A DNA stretch of 64,000 bases from NCBI RefSeq assembly GCF_030695085.1, contig NZ_JAUYTS010000159.1, positions 56,020 through 120,019 of the forward strand, given 5' to 3'. Position 1 is the stretch's first letter. Each line of letters opens with the position of its first letter. Below are positions 53,163-63,784 of the stretch, one piece after another. A model generated the notes under the pieces. That model saw nothing but the letters and a program-made list of their open reading frames with translations, was not told where the DNA came from and ran no database searches. This DNA is from Falsiroseomonas sp. (GTDB lineage: Bacteria; Pseudomonadota; Alphaproteobacteria; Acetobacterales; Acetobacteraceae). The translations under genes were made by a program, and so were the position numbers.

Positions 53163-54755
53163 ATGCTTCGCAGGGATCTGCTGAAGACAGGCGCAGCTAT
53201 TGGTGGTGCTGCCACACTGCCGAGCTTCGCCATCGCGCAGCCGGCGCAGAACCGCGTGTTGAAGATGGTGCCGCAGGCGAACCTGACCAGTCTGGACCCG
53301 GTCTGGACCACGGCGAACATCACGCGCAACCACGGCCACATGATCTATGACACGCTGTATGGGCTGGACGCACAGTTCCGCCCGCAGCCGCAGATGGCCG
53401 CGGGCCATGTGTCCGAGGATGGCGGGCGGCGCATCATCATCACGCTGCGCGACGGGCTGAAATTCCACGATGGCACGCCGGTGCTGGCGAAGGATGTGGT
53501 GGCCAGCGTCTCCCGCTGGATGAAGCGCAACCCGTTCGGCCAAAAGCTGGCGTCGCTGACGGATGAGCTGACGGCACTTGATGACAAGCGGCTGCAGTTC
53601 AGCCTGAAGCGGCCTTTCCCGCTGCTGTTCGCGGCCCTCGGCCAGGTCTCCAACAGCCCGGCCTTCATCATGCCGGAACGCCTGGCCAGCACGGATGCCT
53701 TCACGCAGATCAGGGAAGCCGTTGGCAGCGGGCCGTTCCGCTTCAAGGCGGATGAGTACAATTCCGGCTCGATGGTGGTGTACACCCGCAATGCGGATTA
53801 CGTGCCGGTTGCATCCGGCACGCCGAGCCTGACGGCCGGGCCGAAGATCGTGCATTTCGACCGGGTCGAGTGGCACATCATCACGGATGCCGCGACCTCC
53901 GCCGCCGCCATCCAGACCGGCGAGATCGACTGGTACGAGCAGCCGCCGCCGGAGATCCAGCAGCTGCTGCGCCGCAACCGCAATGTGCGGATCGAGGCGA
54001 TCGACCCGCTGCCGCTGACCGGCATCCTGCGCTTCAATCACCTGCACGCGCCCTTCGACAACAAGAAGCTGCGCCAGGCGATGCTGCCCGCGATCAGCCA
54101 GTCGGACTTCATGCAGGCGATCGTCGGCACCGATCCGGCCAATTTCAACGCGGCCACCGGCTTCTTCACGCCGGGCACGCCGATGGCCAATGACGCGGCG
54201 ATGGCGGCCCTGACCGGCCCGCGCAGCATCGACCGCGCCAAAACACTGATGCGGGAAGCCGGCTACAACAACGAGGTGATGCGCCTGATCGGCCCGACCG
54301 ACATCCTGGCGCCTTCCGCCATGACCCAGGTGGGTGCGGATCTGGTGCGGCGGATGGGCTTCAATGCGGATATCGTGCTGACCGACTGGGGCACCACCGT
54401 GCAGCGCCGCACCTCGCGGGAGCCGGTCTCGGCGGGTGGCTGGAGCATGCTGTTCACCGCCTTCTCCTCCTTCGACTTCGCCAACCCGGCGGCGCATTTC
54501 CCGCTGCGCGGCAATGGCACCGGGGCCTGGTTCGGTTGGCCCAACATTCCGAAGCTGGAGGAGCTGCGCGATGCCTGGTTCGAGGCACCGGATGCCGCCT
54601 CCGAACAGCGCCTCGGCCGGGAGATGCAGGAGGTGGCGATGGATGAGCTGCCCTACATCCCGGTCGGCGCCTACCTCTCCCTGACGGCACTGCGCAACAA
54701 CCTGTCCGGCCGCGTGCCCGGGCTGGCGCTGTACTGGGGCATCAAGCGCGACTGA
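53163..54755 (+). CDS. ABC solute-binding protein, family 5, copy 2 of 5
   Basis: A 530-residue paralogue of copies 1 and 3-5. The signal MLRRDLLKTGAAIGGAATLP (site near IAQPA) is Tat-like (RRDLLK). The mature part has VLKMVPQANLTSLDPVWTTA, RNHGHMIYDTLYGLDAQ, HDGTPVLAKDVVAS, ILRFNHLHAPFDNKKLRQA and RRTSREPVSAGGWSMLFTAF. The TDWGT block before it is shared with all copies. Differences lie in the ligand-contacting stretch YEQPPPEIQQLLRRN. It is a complete gene with no sign of decay. Confidence 0.92.
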   Translation: MLRRDLLKTGAAIGGAATLPSFAIAQPAQNRVLKMVPQANLTSLDPVWTTANITRNHGHMIYDTLYGLDAQFRPQPQMAAGHVSEDGGRRIIITLRDGLKFHDGTPVLAKDVVASVSRWMKRNPFGQKLASLTDELTALDDKRLQFSLKRPFPLLFAALGQVSNSPAFIMPERLASTDAFTQIREAVGSGPFRFKADEYNSGSMVVYTRNADYVPVASGTPSLTAGPKIVHFDRVEWHIITDAATSAAAIQTGEIDWYEQPPPEIQQLLRRNRNVRIEAIDPLPLTGILRFNHLHAPFDNKKLRQAMLPAISQSDFMQAIVGTDPANFNAATGFFTPGTPMANDAAMAALTGPRSIDRAKTLMREAGYNNEVMRLIGPTDILAPSAMTQVGADLVRRMGFNADIVLTDWGTTVQRRTSREPVSAGGWSMLFTAFSSFDFANPAAHFPLRGNGTGAWFGWPNIPKLEELRDAWFEAPDAASEQRLGREMQEVAMDELPYIPVGAYLSLTALRNNLSGRVPGLALYWGIKRD

Positions 54756-54784
54756 ACAGCTTCACCAGACAGGGGATCGAAAAG

Positions 54785-56365
54785 ATGATTGGACGGCGTG
54801 GATTGATGGCGGCTTCGGCCGCGGCGGTGGCGGCCCCCAGCGTGGTTTCGGCGCAGGGTGGCGCGGCACGAAGCCTGCGGGTGATTCCGCAGGCCAACCT
54901 GACCTCGGTGGACCCGGTCTGGACCACCGCGGTGGTCACCCGCAACCACGCCTTCATGATCTACGACCAGCTCTGCGCGCAGGACAGCAACGGCGAGATC
55001 AAGCCGCAGATGGTGGAGGGCTGGACCGTCTCCGACGACCAGCTCACCTGGACCTTCACGCTGCGCGAGGGCCTTGCCTTCCATGATGGGGAGAAGGTGC
55101 TGGCGAAGGATGCCGTCGCCTCCATCAAGCGCTGGGCGCGGCGCGATCCCTTCATGCAGGTGCTCAGCGCCGGCGTGGCGGATGTGGAGGCGATGGATGA
55201 CCGTCGCTTCCGCTTCCGCCTGCACCGGCCGGTGCCGCTGCTGACCATGGCGCTCGGCCAGACGCAGTTCCCCTGCTTCATCATGCCGGAGCGCATCGCC
55301 AGCACGGATGCCTTCACCCAGATCCGGGAGACGGTGGGCAGCGGCCCGTTCAAATTCGTCCCCGGCGAGTGGAACCCCGGCCAGCGCGCCGTCTGGGCGA
55401 AGAACGAGGCCTATGTGCCGCGGCAGGAAGCCGTGGATGGCCTGGCCGGCGGCCGCCGTCCGAACATCGACCGCATCGAGTGGACCATCATCACGGACCC
55501 GGCGACCAGCGCCAATGCCATGATGCAGGGCGAGCAGGATTACTGGGAGTACCCGCTGCACGACCTGTTGCCGCTGTTGCGGCGGAACCGGGAAATGGTG
55601 GTACAGCAGCGCCTGATGGACGGCACCTATGGCGTCTGCCGCTTCAACACCTTGCAGCCGCCGTTCAACAACCCCGCCATTCGCCGCGCCGTCGCCATGG
55701 CGGTGGACCAGCGCGACTATCTGCGCGCCGTCGCCGGCAACGATCCGGATGGCTGGGGCGTGTGCGAGGGTGTCTTCACCTGTGGCACCGCGCTCGCCAA
55801 TGAAAGCGGCAGCGAGATCCTGAAGACCCGCAACATCGAACGCGCCCGCGCCGCGTTGCGGGAGGCCGGGTACAATGGCGAGAAGGTGGTGCTGATCGCG
55901 CCCGGTGACTATCCGCAGATCAACGCGCTGTCGCTGGTCACGGCCGATATCCTGACGCGCATGGGCTTCAACCTCGAAGTCATCTCGACCGACTGGGGCA
56001 CGCTGGTGCAGCGCCGCGCCAGCAAGGAACCGGTGGAGCGCGGTGGCTGGAGCATCATCCACACCACCTCCTCCGGCCAGTCGCTCGCGCTGCCGGTCTA
56101 TCACCTGTTCCTGCGCGCCAATGCGGCGAATGCCTGGTTCGGCTGGCCGGATGAGCCGGAGATCGAGCGCTTGCGCGGTGAATGGGTGCAGACCGGCGAC
56201 CCGGCGGAAAGCCGCCGCATCGCGGAACAACTGAACGCCAAGGCGATGGAGTCGATGTACTACATCCCGCTCGGCTTCTACTGGCAGCCGAGTGCCTGGC
56301 GCCGCAACGTCACCGGCGTATTCCGTGCGCCGGCCACTGTCTTCTGGAACATCGGCAAGGCTTGA
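54785..56365 (+). CDS. ABC solute-binding protein, family 5, copy 3 of 5
   Basis: A 526-residue paralogue, 29 bp after copy 2. Signal MIGRRGLMAASAAAVAAPSV with RRG is Tat-like. It keeps VIPQANLTSVDPVWTTAVVT, LREGLAFHDGEKVLAKDAVA, GSGPFKFVPGEWN and TDWGTLVQRRASKEPVERGG. Specific changes are the YDQLCAQDSNGE stretch where others have YDTLYG, and the GQDYWEYPLHDLLPLLRRNRE-type ligand strip, so its ligand probably differs. It starts the next gene within 4 bp. Confidence 0.92.
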   Translation: MIGRRGLMAASAAAVAAPSVVSAQGGAARSLRVIPQANLTSVDPVWTTAVVTRNHAFMIYDQLCAQDSNGEIKPQMVEGWTVSDDQLTWTFTLREGLAFHDGEKVLAKDAVASIKRWARRDPFMQVLSAGVADVEAMDDRRFRFRLHRPVPLLTMALGQTQFPCFIMPERIASTDAFTQIRETVGSGPFKFVPGEWNPGQRAVWAKNEAYVPRQEAVDGLAGGRRPNIDRIEWTIITDPATSANAMMQGEQDYWEYPLHDLLPLLRRNREMVVQQRLMDGTYGVCRFNTLQPPFNNPAIRRAVAMAVDQRDYLRAVAGNDPDGWGVCEGVFTCGTALANESGSEILKTRNIERARAALREAGYNGEKVVLIAPGDYPQINALSLVTADILTRMGFNLEVISTDWGTLVQRRASKEPVERGGWSIIHTTSSGQSLALPVYHLFLRANAANAWFGWPDEPEIERLRGEWVQTGDPAESRRIAEQLNAKAMESMYYIPLGFYWQPSAWRRNVTGVFRAPATVFWNIGKA

Positions 56366-56369
56366 GACC

Positions 56370-57959
56370 ATGATGCAGACGACCAGGCGGAGCGTTCTCG
56401 GTGCGGCAGGGGCGGCGCTGGTCGCGCCCCGGCTGGCGTCGGCACAGGCACGGGCGAGCACGCTGCGCTTCGTGCCGCAGGCCAACCTCTCCAACATCGA
56501 TCCGGTGTGGTCGACAGCCGTGGTGGTCCGCAACCACGGCCTGATGATCTACGACACGCTGTATGGCCTCGGCGCGGATTTCCAGCCGAAGCCGCAGATG
56601 GCGGCCGGCCATGAGATCAGCGATGAGGGGCGGCGCTGGACCATCACGCTGCGGCCGGGGCTGCGCTTCCATGATGGCACGCCGGTGCTGGCGCGGGATT
56701 GCGTGGCCTCCATCGCGCGCTGGTCGAAGCGGGATGTGCTGGGCCAGCGGCTGGATGGGCTGCTGGATGGCATGCGCGCCATCGACGACACGCGCTTCGA
56801 AATCCGCATGAAGAAGGCCTGGCCGGGCCTGGCCTTCGCATTGGGAAAACCCTCGGCCAATATCTGCGCCATCATGCCGGAACGCGTGGCGCAGACCGAC
56901 CCGTTCCAGCAGATCCAGGATTTCACCGGCAGCGGGCCGTTCCGCTTCCTGCGCGACGAGTTCCGCGCCGGCGACCGGGTGCTTTATGCGAAGTTCGACG
57001 GCTACGAATCCCGCAACGAGCCGACGGATTTCCTGGCCGGCGGCAAGCCGGTGCATTTCGATCGGGTCGAGTGGCAGATCATGCCCGATCCCTCCACCGC
57101 CGCCGCCGCGTTGCAGAACAACGAGGTGGATTGGTGGGAGACGCCGCTGGCGGATCTGCTGCCGCTCTTGCGTCGCAACCGCGACATCGCGGTGGAGATG
57201 ATCAGCTCGGCCGGCAATCTCGGCGTGCTGCGCTTCAACTTCCTGCATCCGCCCTTCGACAATGTCGCGGTGCGCCGTGCCATCCTGCCGGCGCTGGACC
57301 AGCGCGCCTTCATGGATGCGGCGATCGGCACCGACCCGGAGATGTCGCGCGTGCCGGCCGGTGCCTTCACGCCAGGCATGCCGCTTGCCAATGATGCAGG
57401 GCTGGAGGTTCTGTCCGGCCCGCGCAACCTGGCGGCGGCGCAGCGGGCGTTGCGCGAATCGGGCTATGCCGGGCAGCGGGTCGCGATGCTGTCGGGGACG
57501 GATATCCCGATCCTGCAGAACCTGTCCGTGGTGGCGGCGGATCTGTTGCAGCGCATCGGCTTCAATGTGGAATTGCAGGCGATGGATTGGGGCACGCATA
57601 TCCAACGCCGCACCAACCGCGGCCCGGTGGAGCAGGGCGGCTGGAGCGCCTTCTGCACGACCTGGGAGGGTTTCGACGTCTCCGTTCCCGGCAGCCACCA
57701 GCCGATTCGCGGCCATGGCAGTGCCGCCTGGGCCGGCTGGCCCACCATCCCCCGCCTCGAGGAACTGCGCGAGGCGTGGTTCGAGGCGCCGGACCTGGCG
57801 GCGGAGAAGCGGATTGCGGAGGAGATGCAGCGCGTGGCGTGGCAGGAGGTGCCTTTCATCCCGCTCGGCCAGGTACTGCCCCGCATGGCGCATCGGCGCA
57901 GCATCACCGGCCTGGTGAAGGGCGGCCCGGCGCTGTTCTGGGGCGTGCGTCGCGCCTGA
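56370..57959 (+). CDS. ABC solute-binding protein, family 5, copy 4 of 5
   Basis: A 529-residue paralogue beginning 4 bp after copy 3; two ATGs in a row (56370, 56373) could each start it. Signal TTRRSVLGAAGAALVAPRLA, site near ASAQA. It has LRFVPQANLSNIDPVWSTAV, IYDTLYGLGADFQPKPQM, HDGTPVLARDCVASI, GVLRFNFLHPPFDNVAVRRA and MDWGTHIQRRTNRGPVEQGG. One change, MDWGT for TDWGT, sets it apart. A 152-bp gap with a large hairpin follows. Confidence 0.92.
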   Translation: MMQTTRRSVLGAAGAALVAPRLASAQARASTLRFVPQANLSNIDPVWSTAVVVRNHGLMIYDTLYGLGADFQPKPQMAAGHEISDEGRRWTITLRPGLRFHDGTPVLARDCVASIARWSKRDVLGQRLDGLLDGMRAIDDTRFEIRMKKAWPGLAFALGKPSANICAIMPERVAQTDPFQQIQDFTGSGPFRFLRDEFRAGDRVLYAKFDGYESRNEPTDFLAGGKPVHFDRVEWQIMPDPSTAAAALQNNEVDWWETPLADLLPLLRRNRDIAVEMISSAGNLGVLRFNFLHPPFDNVAVRRAILPALDQRAFMDAAIGTDPEMSRVPAGAFTPGMPLANDAGLEVLSGPRNLAAAQRALRESGYAGQRVAMLSGTDIPILQNLSVVAADLLQRIGFNVELQAMDWGTHIQRRTNRGPVEQGGWSAFCTTWEGFDVSVPGSHQPIRGHGSAAWAGWPTIPRLEELREAWFEAPDLAAEKRIAEEMQRVAWQEVPFIPLGQVLPRMAHRRSITGLVKGGPALFWGVRRA

Positions 57960-58010
57960 CCCGGTCCGCCTGCCGCGGTGGCACGGCGTGTGCACCGCAA
58001 CACGCCTGTA

Positions 58011-58049
58011 TGCGCCAGCCCAGGATGAACGGTCCTGAACGCTGGCGCA
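58011..58049 (+). other. two-tier hairpin between binding-protein genes 4 and 5
   Basis: TGCGCCAGC (58011-58019) pairs with GCTGGCGCA (58041-58049), and inside it CAGGA (58021-58025) pairs with TCCTG (58033-58037). Both stems are perfect. The gap 57960-58111 has no gene and could also hold a promoter for copy 5. Confidence 0.6.
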
Positions 58050-58111
58050 TCGCACAGGGATAAGGCAGGCTGCCTCTAACGAGGGCGTCTGGGATCAAGG
58101 GGCTTCAAAAT

Positions 58112-59716
58112 ATGGAACGCAGGTCATTCCTCAAGACCGGCCTTGCCGCCGGCAGTTTCGCGGCAATGGGCGGCCATGCCGCGCCGGCGCTGTCGCAGGG
58201 GGCGCGGGCGCGCACGCTGCGCTTCGTACCGCAGGCGAATCTTGCCAATTTCGACCCGATCTGGGGCACGCAGTATGTCGTGCGCAATGCATCGGCCATG
58301 GTGTGGGACACGCTGTATGGCGTGAACGACAAGCTCGAACCGCTGCCGCAGATGGTGGAGGGGGAGACGGTTTCCTCGGACGGCCTCACCTGGACCTTCA
58401 AGCTGCGCGCCGGGCTGCGCTTCCATGACGGCACGCCGGTGCTGGCGAAGGATGTCGTCGCCTCCATCGCCCGCTGGGCACCGCGCGACCCGATGGGCCA
58501 GATGGTGCGCGCCATCCAGAAGGAACTGGTGGCGGTGGATGACACCACCTTCCGCTGGGTGCTGGGCAGCCCCTATCCGAAGCTGAAATACGCGCTCGGC
58601 AAGACCAACACGCCGATCTGCTTCATCATGCCGGAACGGATCGCGACGAAGTTCGACAGCTTCACGCAGATCGATGAGTATGTCGGCTCCGGCCCGATGC
58701 GCTTCATCCGCAACGAATGGGTGCCTGGCGCCTCCGCCGTGTTCCAGAAGTTCGACCAGTACGTGCCGCGCGAAGGCACGCCGAGCTGGCTGTCCGGCGG
58801 CAAGGTGATGGGCGTGGACCGCGTGGAATGGGTGGTGATGCCGGACCCGGCCACCGCCGCCGCCGCCCTGCAGAACGGCGAGGTGGATTGGTGGGAGAAC
58901 CCGATCACCGACCTGGTGCCGCTGATGCGCCGCAACCGGAATATCCGCCTGGATATCGCGGACCCGCTGGGCAACATCGGCAGCTTCCGCATGAACCATC
59001 TGCATGCGCCGTTCAATTCCAAGAAGATCCGCCAGGCGGTTCTCGCGGCGATGAGCCAGGAAGACTACATGCGCGCGCTCGTCGGTAATGACGATGCGCT
59101 GTGGAAGGCACTGCCGGGCTTCTTCACACCGGGCACGCCAGCCTATACGGAAGCGGGCGGCGACATCCTGAAGGGCCCGCGCAACATGGACCTGGCCAAG
59201 CGCCTGTTGCAGGAAGGCGGCTACAACAACGAGCCGGTGATCTGCATCGTGGCGCAGGACCAGCCCATCACGAAGGCGCAGGGCGACATCACGGCGGACC
59301 TGCTGAAGCGCATGGGCATGAATGTGGACTTCATCGCGACGGATTGGGGCACCACCGGCCAGCGGCGCGCCATGAAGAACCCGCCGGCGAATGGCGGCTG
59401 GAGCATGTTCCACACCTGGCATGCCGGCGCGGATTGCGTGAACCCGGCCGCCTACAACGCGGTTCGCGGCACCGGCCAGAGTGCCTGGTTCGGCTGGCCG
59501 GAATCGAAGGGCGTCGAGGACGGCGTGGCCGAATGGTTCGCCGCCCCCAACGCGGCGGCGGAAAAGGTGGCGATGGACAAGATCAACACCGCCGCGATCG
59601 ATGACGTGGTCTATGCGCCGACCGGCTTCTTCCTGGGCTACACGGCCTGGCGCAGCAACGTGACCGGCATCCAGAAGGGCCCGCTGCCCTTCTTCTGGGG
59701 CGTCAACAAGGCCTGA
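58112..59716 (+). CDS. ABC solute-binding protein, family 5, copy 5 of 5
   Basis: A 534-residue paralogue, the one nearest the permease genes. Signal MERRSFLKTGLAAGSFAAMG has the best twin-arginine motif of the five (RRSFLK), site near ALSQG. Mature blocks are LRFVPQANLANFDPIWGTQY, HDGTPVLAKDVVASI, GSGPMRFIRNEWVPGASAV and TDWGTTGQRRAMKNPPANGG. It has a longer linker around KTNTPICFIMPERIATKFDS. By position it may be the ancestral partner of dppBCDF. A perfect 14-bp hairpin lies between it and dppB. Confidence 0.93.
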   Translation: MERRSFLKTGLAAGSFAAMGGHAAPALSQGARARTLRFVPQANLANFDPIWGTQYVVRNASAMVWDTLYGVNDKLEPLPQMVEGETVSSDGLTWTFKLRAGLRFHDGTPVLAKDVVASIARWAPRDPMGQMVRAIQKELVAVDDTTFRWVLGSPYPKLKYALGKTNTPICFIMPERIATKFDSFTQIDEYVGSGPMRFIRNEWVPGASAVFQKFDQYVPREGTPSWLSGGKVMGVDRVEWVVMPDPATAAAALQNGEVDWWENPITDLVPLMRRNRNIRLDIADPLGNIGSFRMNHLHAPFNSKKIRQAVLAAMSQEDYMRALVGNDDALWKALPGFFTPGTPAYTEAGGDILKGPRNMDLAKRLLQEGGYNNEPVICIVAQDQPITKAQGDITADLLKRMGMNVDFIATDWGTTGQRRAMKNPPANGGWSMFHTWHAGADCVNPAAYNAVRGTGQSAWFGWPESKGVEDGVAEWFAAPNAAAEKVAMDKINTAAIDDVVYAPTGFFLGYTAWRSNVTGIQKGPLPFFWGVNKA

Positions 59717-59725
59717 TGACAGATT

Positions 59726-59759
59726 GCATCCGGGCCGGGCGAAGACCCGGCCCGGATGC
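59726..59759 (+). other. 14-bp perfect hairpin between the last binding protein and dppB
   Basis: GCATCCGGGCCGGG (59726-59739) pairs perfectly with CCCGGCCCGGATGC (59746-59759) around CGAAGA. It is in the classic place for a stem-loop that lowers permease expression relative to the binding protein, as known from maltose-type operons. Confidence 0.75.
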
Positions 59760-59788
59760 ACCGATGAACCGAAAGGTCTGATAAGCGG

Positions 59789-60730
59789 ATGTTTGCCTAT
59801 ATTGTCCGAAGAGTTCTCGCCACCATCCCGGTGATGGCGATCGTCGCGTTGTTCGTCTTCTCGCTGCTCTACATCGCGCCGGGTGATCCCGCCGCGGTGA
59901 TCGCGGGGGACCAGGCCACGCCGGACGATGTGGAGCGCATCCGCGCCAGCCTCGGCCTGGACCGCCCCTATCTGGTGCGGTTCGGTGCCTGGGTTTGGGA
60001 CATCGCGCGTGGTGACCTCGGCGTGTCGATCTTCACCAATCTGCCGGTCAGCACCATGATCCAGCAGCGGATCGAGCCGACCCTTTCCTTGATGGTCGTG
60101 ACGCTGATCCTGGCGATCTCCATTGCCATCCCGATGGGGGTGTTGGCCGCCCAGCGGCAGGGCACCTGGATCGACCGCGCGGTGATGGGCTTCGCCGTGC
60201 TCGGCTTTTCCGTGCCGGTCTTCGTCGTGGGCTATATGCTGGCCTATATCTTCGCGCTGGAACTGGATTGGCTGCCGGTGCAGGGCTACACGCCGTTCTC
60301 TCGCGGCTTCTGGCCGTGGCTTGAGAATCTCATCCTGCCCGCCGTCGCGCTCGGCAGCGTGTACATCGCGCTCATCGCGCGCATCACGCGCGCCACGATG
60401 CTGGAGGTCCTGCAGCAGGACTACATCCGCACGGCCCGCGCCAAGGGCGTCAACCAGTCCGGCATCCTGTTCCTGCATGCGTTGAAGAATGCGGCCGTGC
60501 CGGTCATCACCATCATCGGCATCGGCCTGGCCGGGCTGATCGGCGGCGCCGTGGTGACGGAAAGCGTCTTCGCCATTCCGGGTCTCGGCCGCCTGACGGT
60601 GGATGCGATCCTGCGTCGCGACTACCCGGTGATCCAGGGCGTCGTGCTGCTGTTCAGCTTCGTCTATGTGCTGGTCAACCTTGCCATCGACCTCGCCTAC
60701 ACCCTGTTCGACCCGAGGATCCGGTATTGA
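59789..60730 (+). CDS. dppB: peptide/nickel-type ABC permease, DppB-like
   Basis: Inner-membrane permease (313 aa, six helices) of a peptide/opine/nickel importer. [20 protein letters not shown] is the usual N-terminal helix; [27 protein letters not shown] and the EAA loop [19 protein letters not shown] are typical of DppB/GsiC. It is translationally coupled to dppC (TTGA overlap). The hairpin 30 bp before its start may set its dose relative to the binding proteins. Confidence 0.93.
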   Translation: MFAYIVRRVLATIPVMAIVALFVFSLLYIAPGDPAAVIAGDQATPDDVERIRASLGLDRPYLVRFGAWVWDIARGDLGVSIFTNLPVSTMIQQRIEPTLSLMVVTLILAISIAIPMGVLAAQRQGTWIDRAVMGFAVLGFSVPVFVVGYMLAYIFALELDWLPVQGYTPFSRGFWPWLENLILPAVALGSVYIALIARITRATMLEVLQQDYIRTARAKGVNQSGILFLHALKNAAVPVITIIGIGLAGLIGGAVVTESVFAIPGLGRLTVDAILRRDYPVIQGVVLLFSFVYVLVNLAIDLAYTLFDPRIRY

Positions 60731-61635
60731 GCACCACCACTCTCCCCCCTGGGGTCAACGCGGCTGTCCCGATGCAGGACATCATGCCGCCGGTCCGCGC
60801 GCGCGGTGGCGTGTTCGGCTACATTCGCCGCAACCCGACCATCGCCGTCGGCGGGTTCCTGGTGTTTGCGATGATCTTCATCGCCGTCTTCGCGCCCTTC
60901 CTGACCAGCAAGGACCCGACGGCGCTCGCACCCGCGCTGCGCACGCGGGAGCCTTCGGCGCAGTTCTGGTTCGGCAGCGACATGCTGGGGCGGGACATCT
61001 ATTCGCGCGTGCTCTACGGCGCCCGCGTCTCCCTGACCGTGGGCTTTGCGGTGGCGTTCTTTGCCTCCGTCATCGGGCTGTTCATCGGCCTGGTCTCCGG
61101 CTTCATCCGGGTGGCGGACAGCATCATCATGCGGATCATGGATGGCATCATGTCCATCCCGTCCATCCTGCTGGCGATCGCGCTGATGGCACTGACCCGC
61201 GGCAGCGTCGGCAATGTGATCCTGGCCATCACCATCGCCGAAGTGCCGCGCGTCGCCCGCCTGGTGCGTGGCGTAGTGCTGTCGCTGCGCGAGCAGCCCT
61301 ATGTGGATGCGGCGGTGGCGTCGGGCACCCGCACGCCGATGATCATCATCCGCCACATCCTGCCCAACACGCTGGCGCCGATGACCGTGCAGGCCACCTA
61401 TATCTGCGCGAGCGCCATGATCACGGAGGCGATCCTGTCCTTCATCGGGGCCGGCACGCCGCCCATCATCCCGTCCTGGGGCAACATCATGGCGGAGGGC
61501 CGCGCGCTCTGGCAGGTGAAGCCCTACATCGTATTCTTCCCGGCGCTGTTCCTGTCCATCACCGTGCTGGCCGTGAACCTGCTGGGCGACGGGCTGCGCG
61601 ATGCGCTCGACCCGCGCATGGCCAAGAGGCTCTAA
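60727..61635 (+). CDS. dppC: peptide/nickel-type ABC permease, DppC-like
   Basis: Second permease (302 aa), with the N-terminal DppC helix ([21 protein letters not shown]), [25 protein letters not shown] and the EAA loop [20 protein letters not shown]. The start is TTG at 60727, overlapping the dppB stop. An in-frame ATG at 60772 would still leave the first helix intact, but coupling favours TTG. It ends 5 bp before dppD. Confidence 0.92.
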   Translation: MSTTTLPPGVNAAVPMQDIMPPVRARGGVFGYIRRNPTIAVGGFLVFAMIFIAVFAPFLTSKDPTALAPALRTREPSAQFWFGSDMLGRDIYSRVLYGARVSLTVGFAVAFFASVIGLFIGLVSGFIRVADSIIMRIMDGIMSIPSILLAIALMALTRGSVGNVILAITIAEVPRVARLVRGVVLSLREQPYVDAAVASGTRTPMIIIRHILPNTLAPMTVQATYICASAMITEAILSFIGAGTPPIIPSWGNIMAEGRALWQVKPYIVFFPALFLSITVLAVNLLGDGLRDALDPRMAKRL

Positions 61636-61640
61636 GCAAT

Positions 61641-62629
<989 letters not shown>

Positions 62630-62633
<4 letters not shown>

Positions 62634-63676
62634 GCACCGTGCCCCTGTTGCAGGTCAACGACCTGAAGAAGCACTTCCCGATCCATGGCGGCTTCTTCGG
62701 CGGCGTCACCGCCAAGGTGTATGCGGTGGATGGCATCTCCTTCGACATCGCGAAGGGGGAAACCCTGTCCCTCGTGGGCGAATCGGGCTGCGGCAAATCC
62801 ACCGTCGGCAAGGCGCTGCTGCGGCTGTTTCCGCTGACCGATGGCCAGGTGATCCTGGACGGCACCCGCATCGATGACATGCCAAGCAGCACGCTGCGGC
62901 CGCTGCGGCGGCGGATGCAGGTGGTGTTCCAGGACCCCTTCAGCTCGCTGAACCCGCGCATGCGGGTGCGCGACATCCTGGCCGAGCCGATCCGCAATTT
63001 CGGCCTGGCCAAGAACTCCGCCGATCTGGAAGCGCGGCTGGTGGCGCTGATGGACAAGGTACGGCTGCCGAAGGATGCGATCAACCGCTGGCCGCATGAA
63101 TTCTCCGGCGGCCAGCGCCAGCGCATCGGCATCGCGCGCGCCCTGGCCGGGGAACCGGACCTGATCATCTGCGACGAGGCGGTCTCCGCGCTCGACGTCT
63201 CGGTGAAGGCGCAGATCGTCAACCTGCTGCAGGACCTGCAGAAGGACCTCGGCCTGGCCATGCTGTTCATCAGCCACGATCTGGCGATCGTGGAGCATAT
63301 GACGCACCGGGTCGCGGTGATGTATCTCGGCAAGATCGTGGAGGTTGCACCGCGCCGCAGCCTGTTCGCCGCGCCGAAGCATCCCTACACGGAAGCGCTG
63401 CTGTCCGCCGTGCCGCAGCCGACGCCGGGCATCCAGCGGGAGCGGGTCATCCTGAAGGGCGATGTGCCCAGCCCGATCAACCCCCCCAAGGGCTGCCGCT
63501 TCCATACCCGCTGCCCCTACGCCTTCGATCGTTGCCGATCGGAGGAGCCGGTCCTGCGACCGATCCGGGACACGCTGGGGGAGGGGCATGTCAGCGCCTG
63601 CCACCTGCACGACCTGCCGCCGGCGGAGAATCCGCTCTCGGGGGCCAAGGGCGCCGCACTTCTGGCGGTGGGCTGA
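62630..63676 (+). CDS. dppF: peptide/nickel-type ABC ATPase, DppF-like
   Basis: Second ATPase subunit (348 aa), closing the importer. Walker [21 protein letters not shown]-loop [16 protein letters not shown], signature [16 protein letters not shown], Walker [17 protein letters not shown] and H-loop [16 protein letters not shown]. Glu of Walker B is kept, with Ala where DppD has Pro. The C-terminal cysteine segment [15 protein letters not shown] is typical. A 7-bp hairpin follows the operon. Confidence 0.95.
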
Positions 63677-63738
63677 CGGTTTCGCCATCGCCACGCTTGA
63701 CGAGGCGCGGGACCGGGACGACTCTCCGATGTCAGGGC

Positions 63739-63756
63739 GGCCCCCAACCGGGGGCC
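63739..63756 (+). other. stem-loop after the dpp operon
   Basis: GGCCCCC (63739-63745) and GGGGGCC (63750-63756) form a perfect 7-bp stem with an AACC loop, 62 bp after dppF and 28 bp before the next gene. No T-run follows. Confidence 0.45.
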
Positions 63757-63784
63757 GGCAGGCGAAAATTCGGGGAGAGGCGCG

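Noticed and set aside
51384..54497. Very long open frame (over 1000 codons) on the minus strand opposite binding-protein genes 1 and 2; similar ones opposite 54671-56533, 56310-58055 and 58124-60478
   Set aside because: They lie opposite well-recognised genes, encode Arg/His/Gly/Gln-rich low-complexity sequence, and arise because high third-position GC removes stops in the antisense frame.
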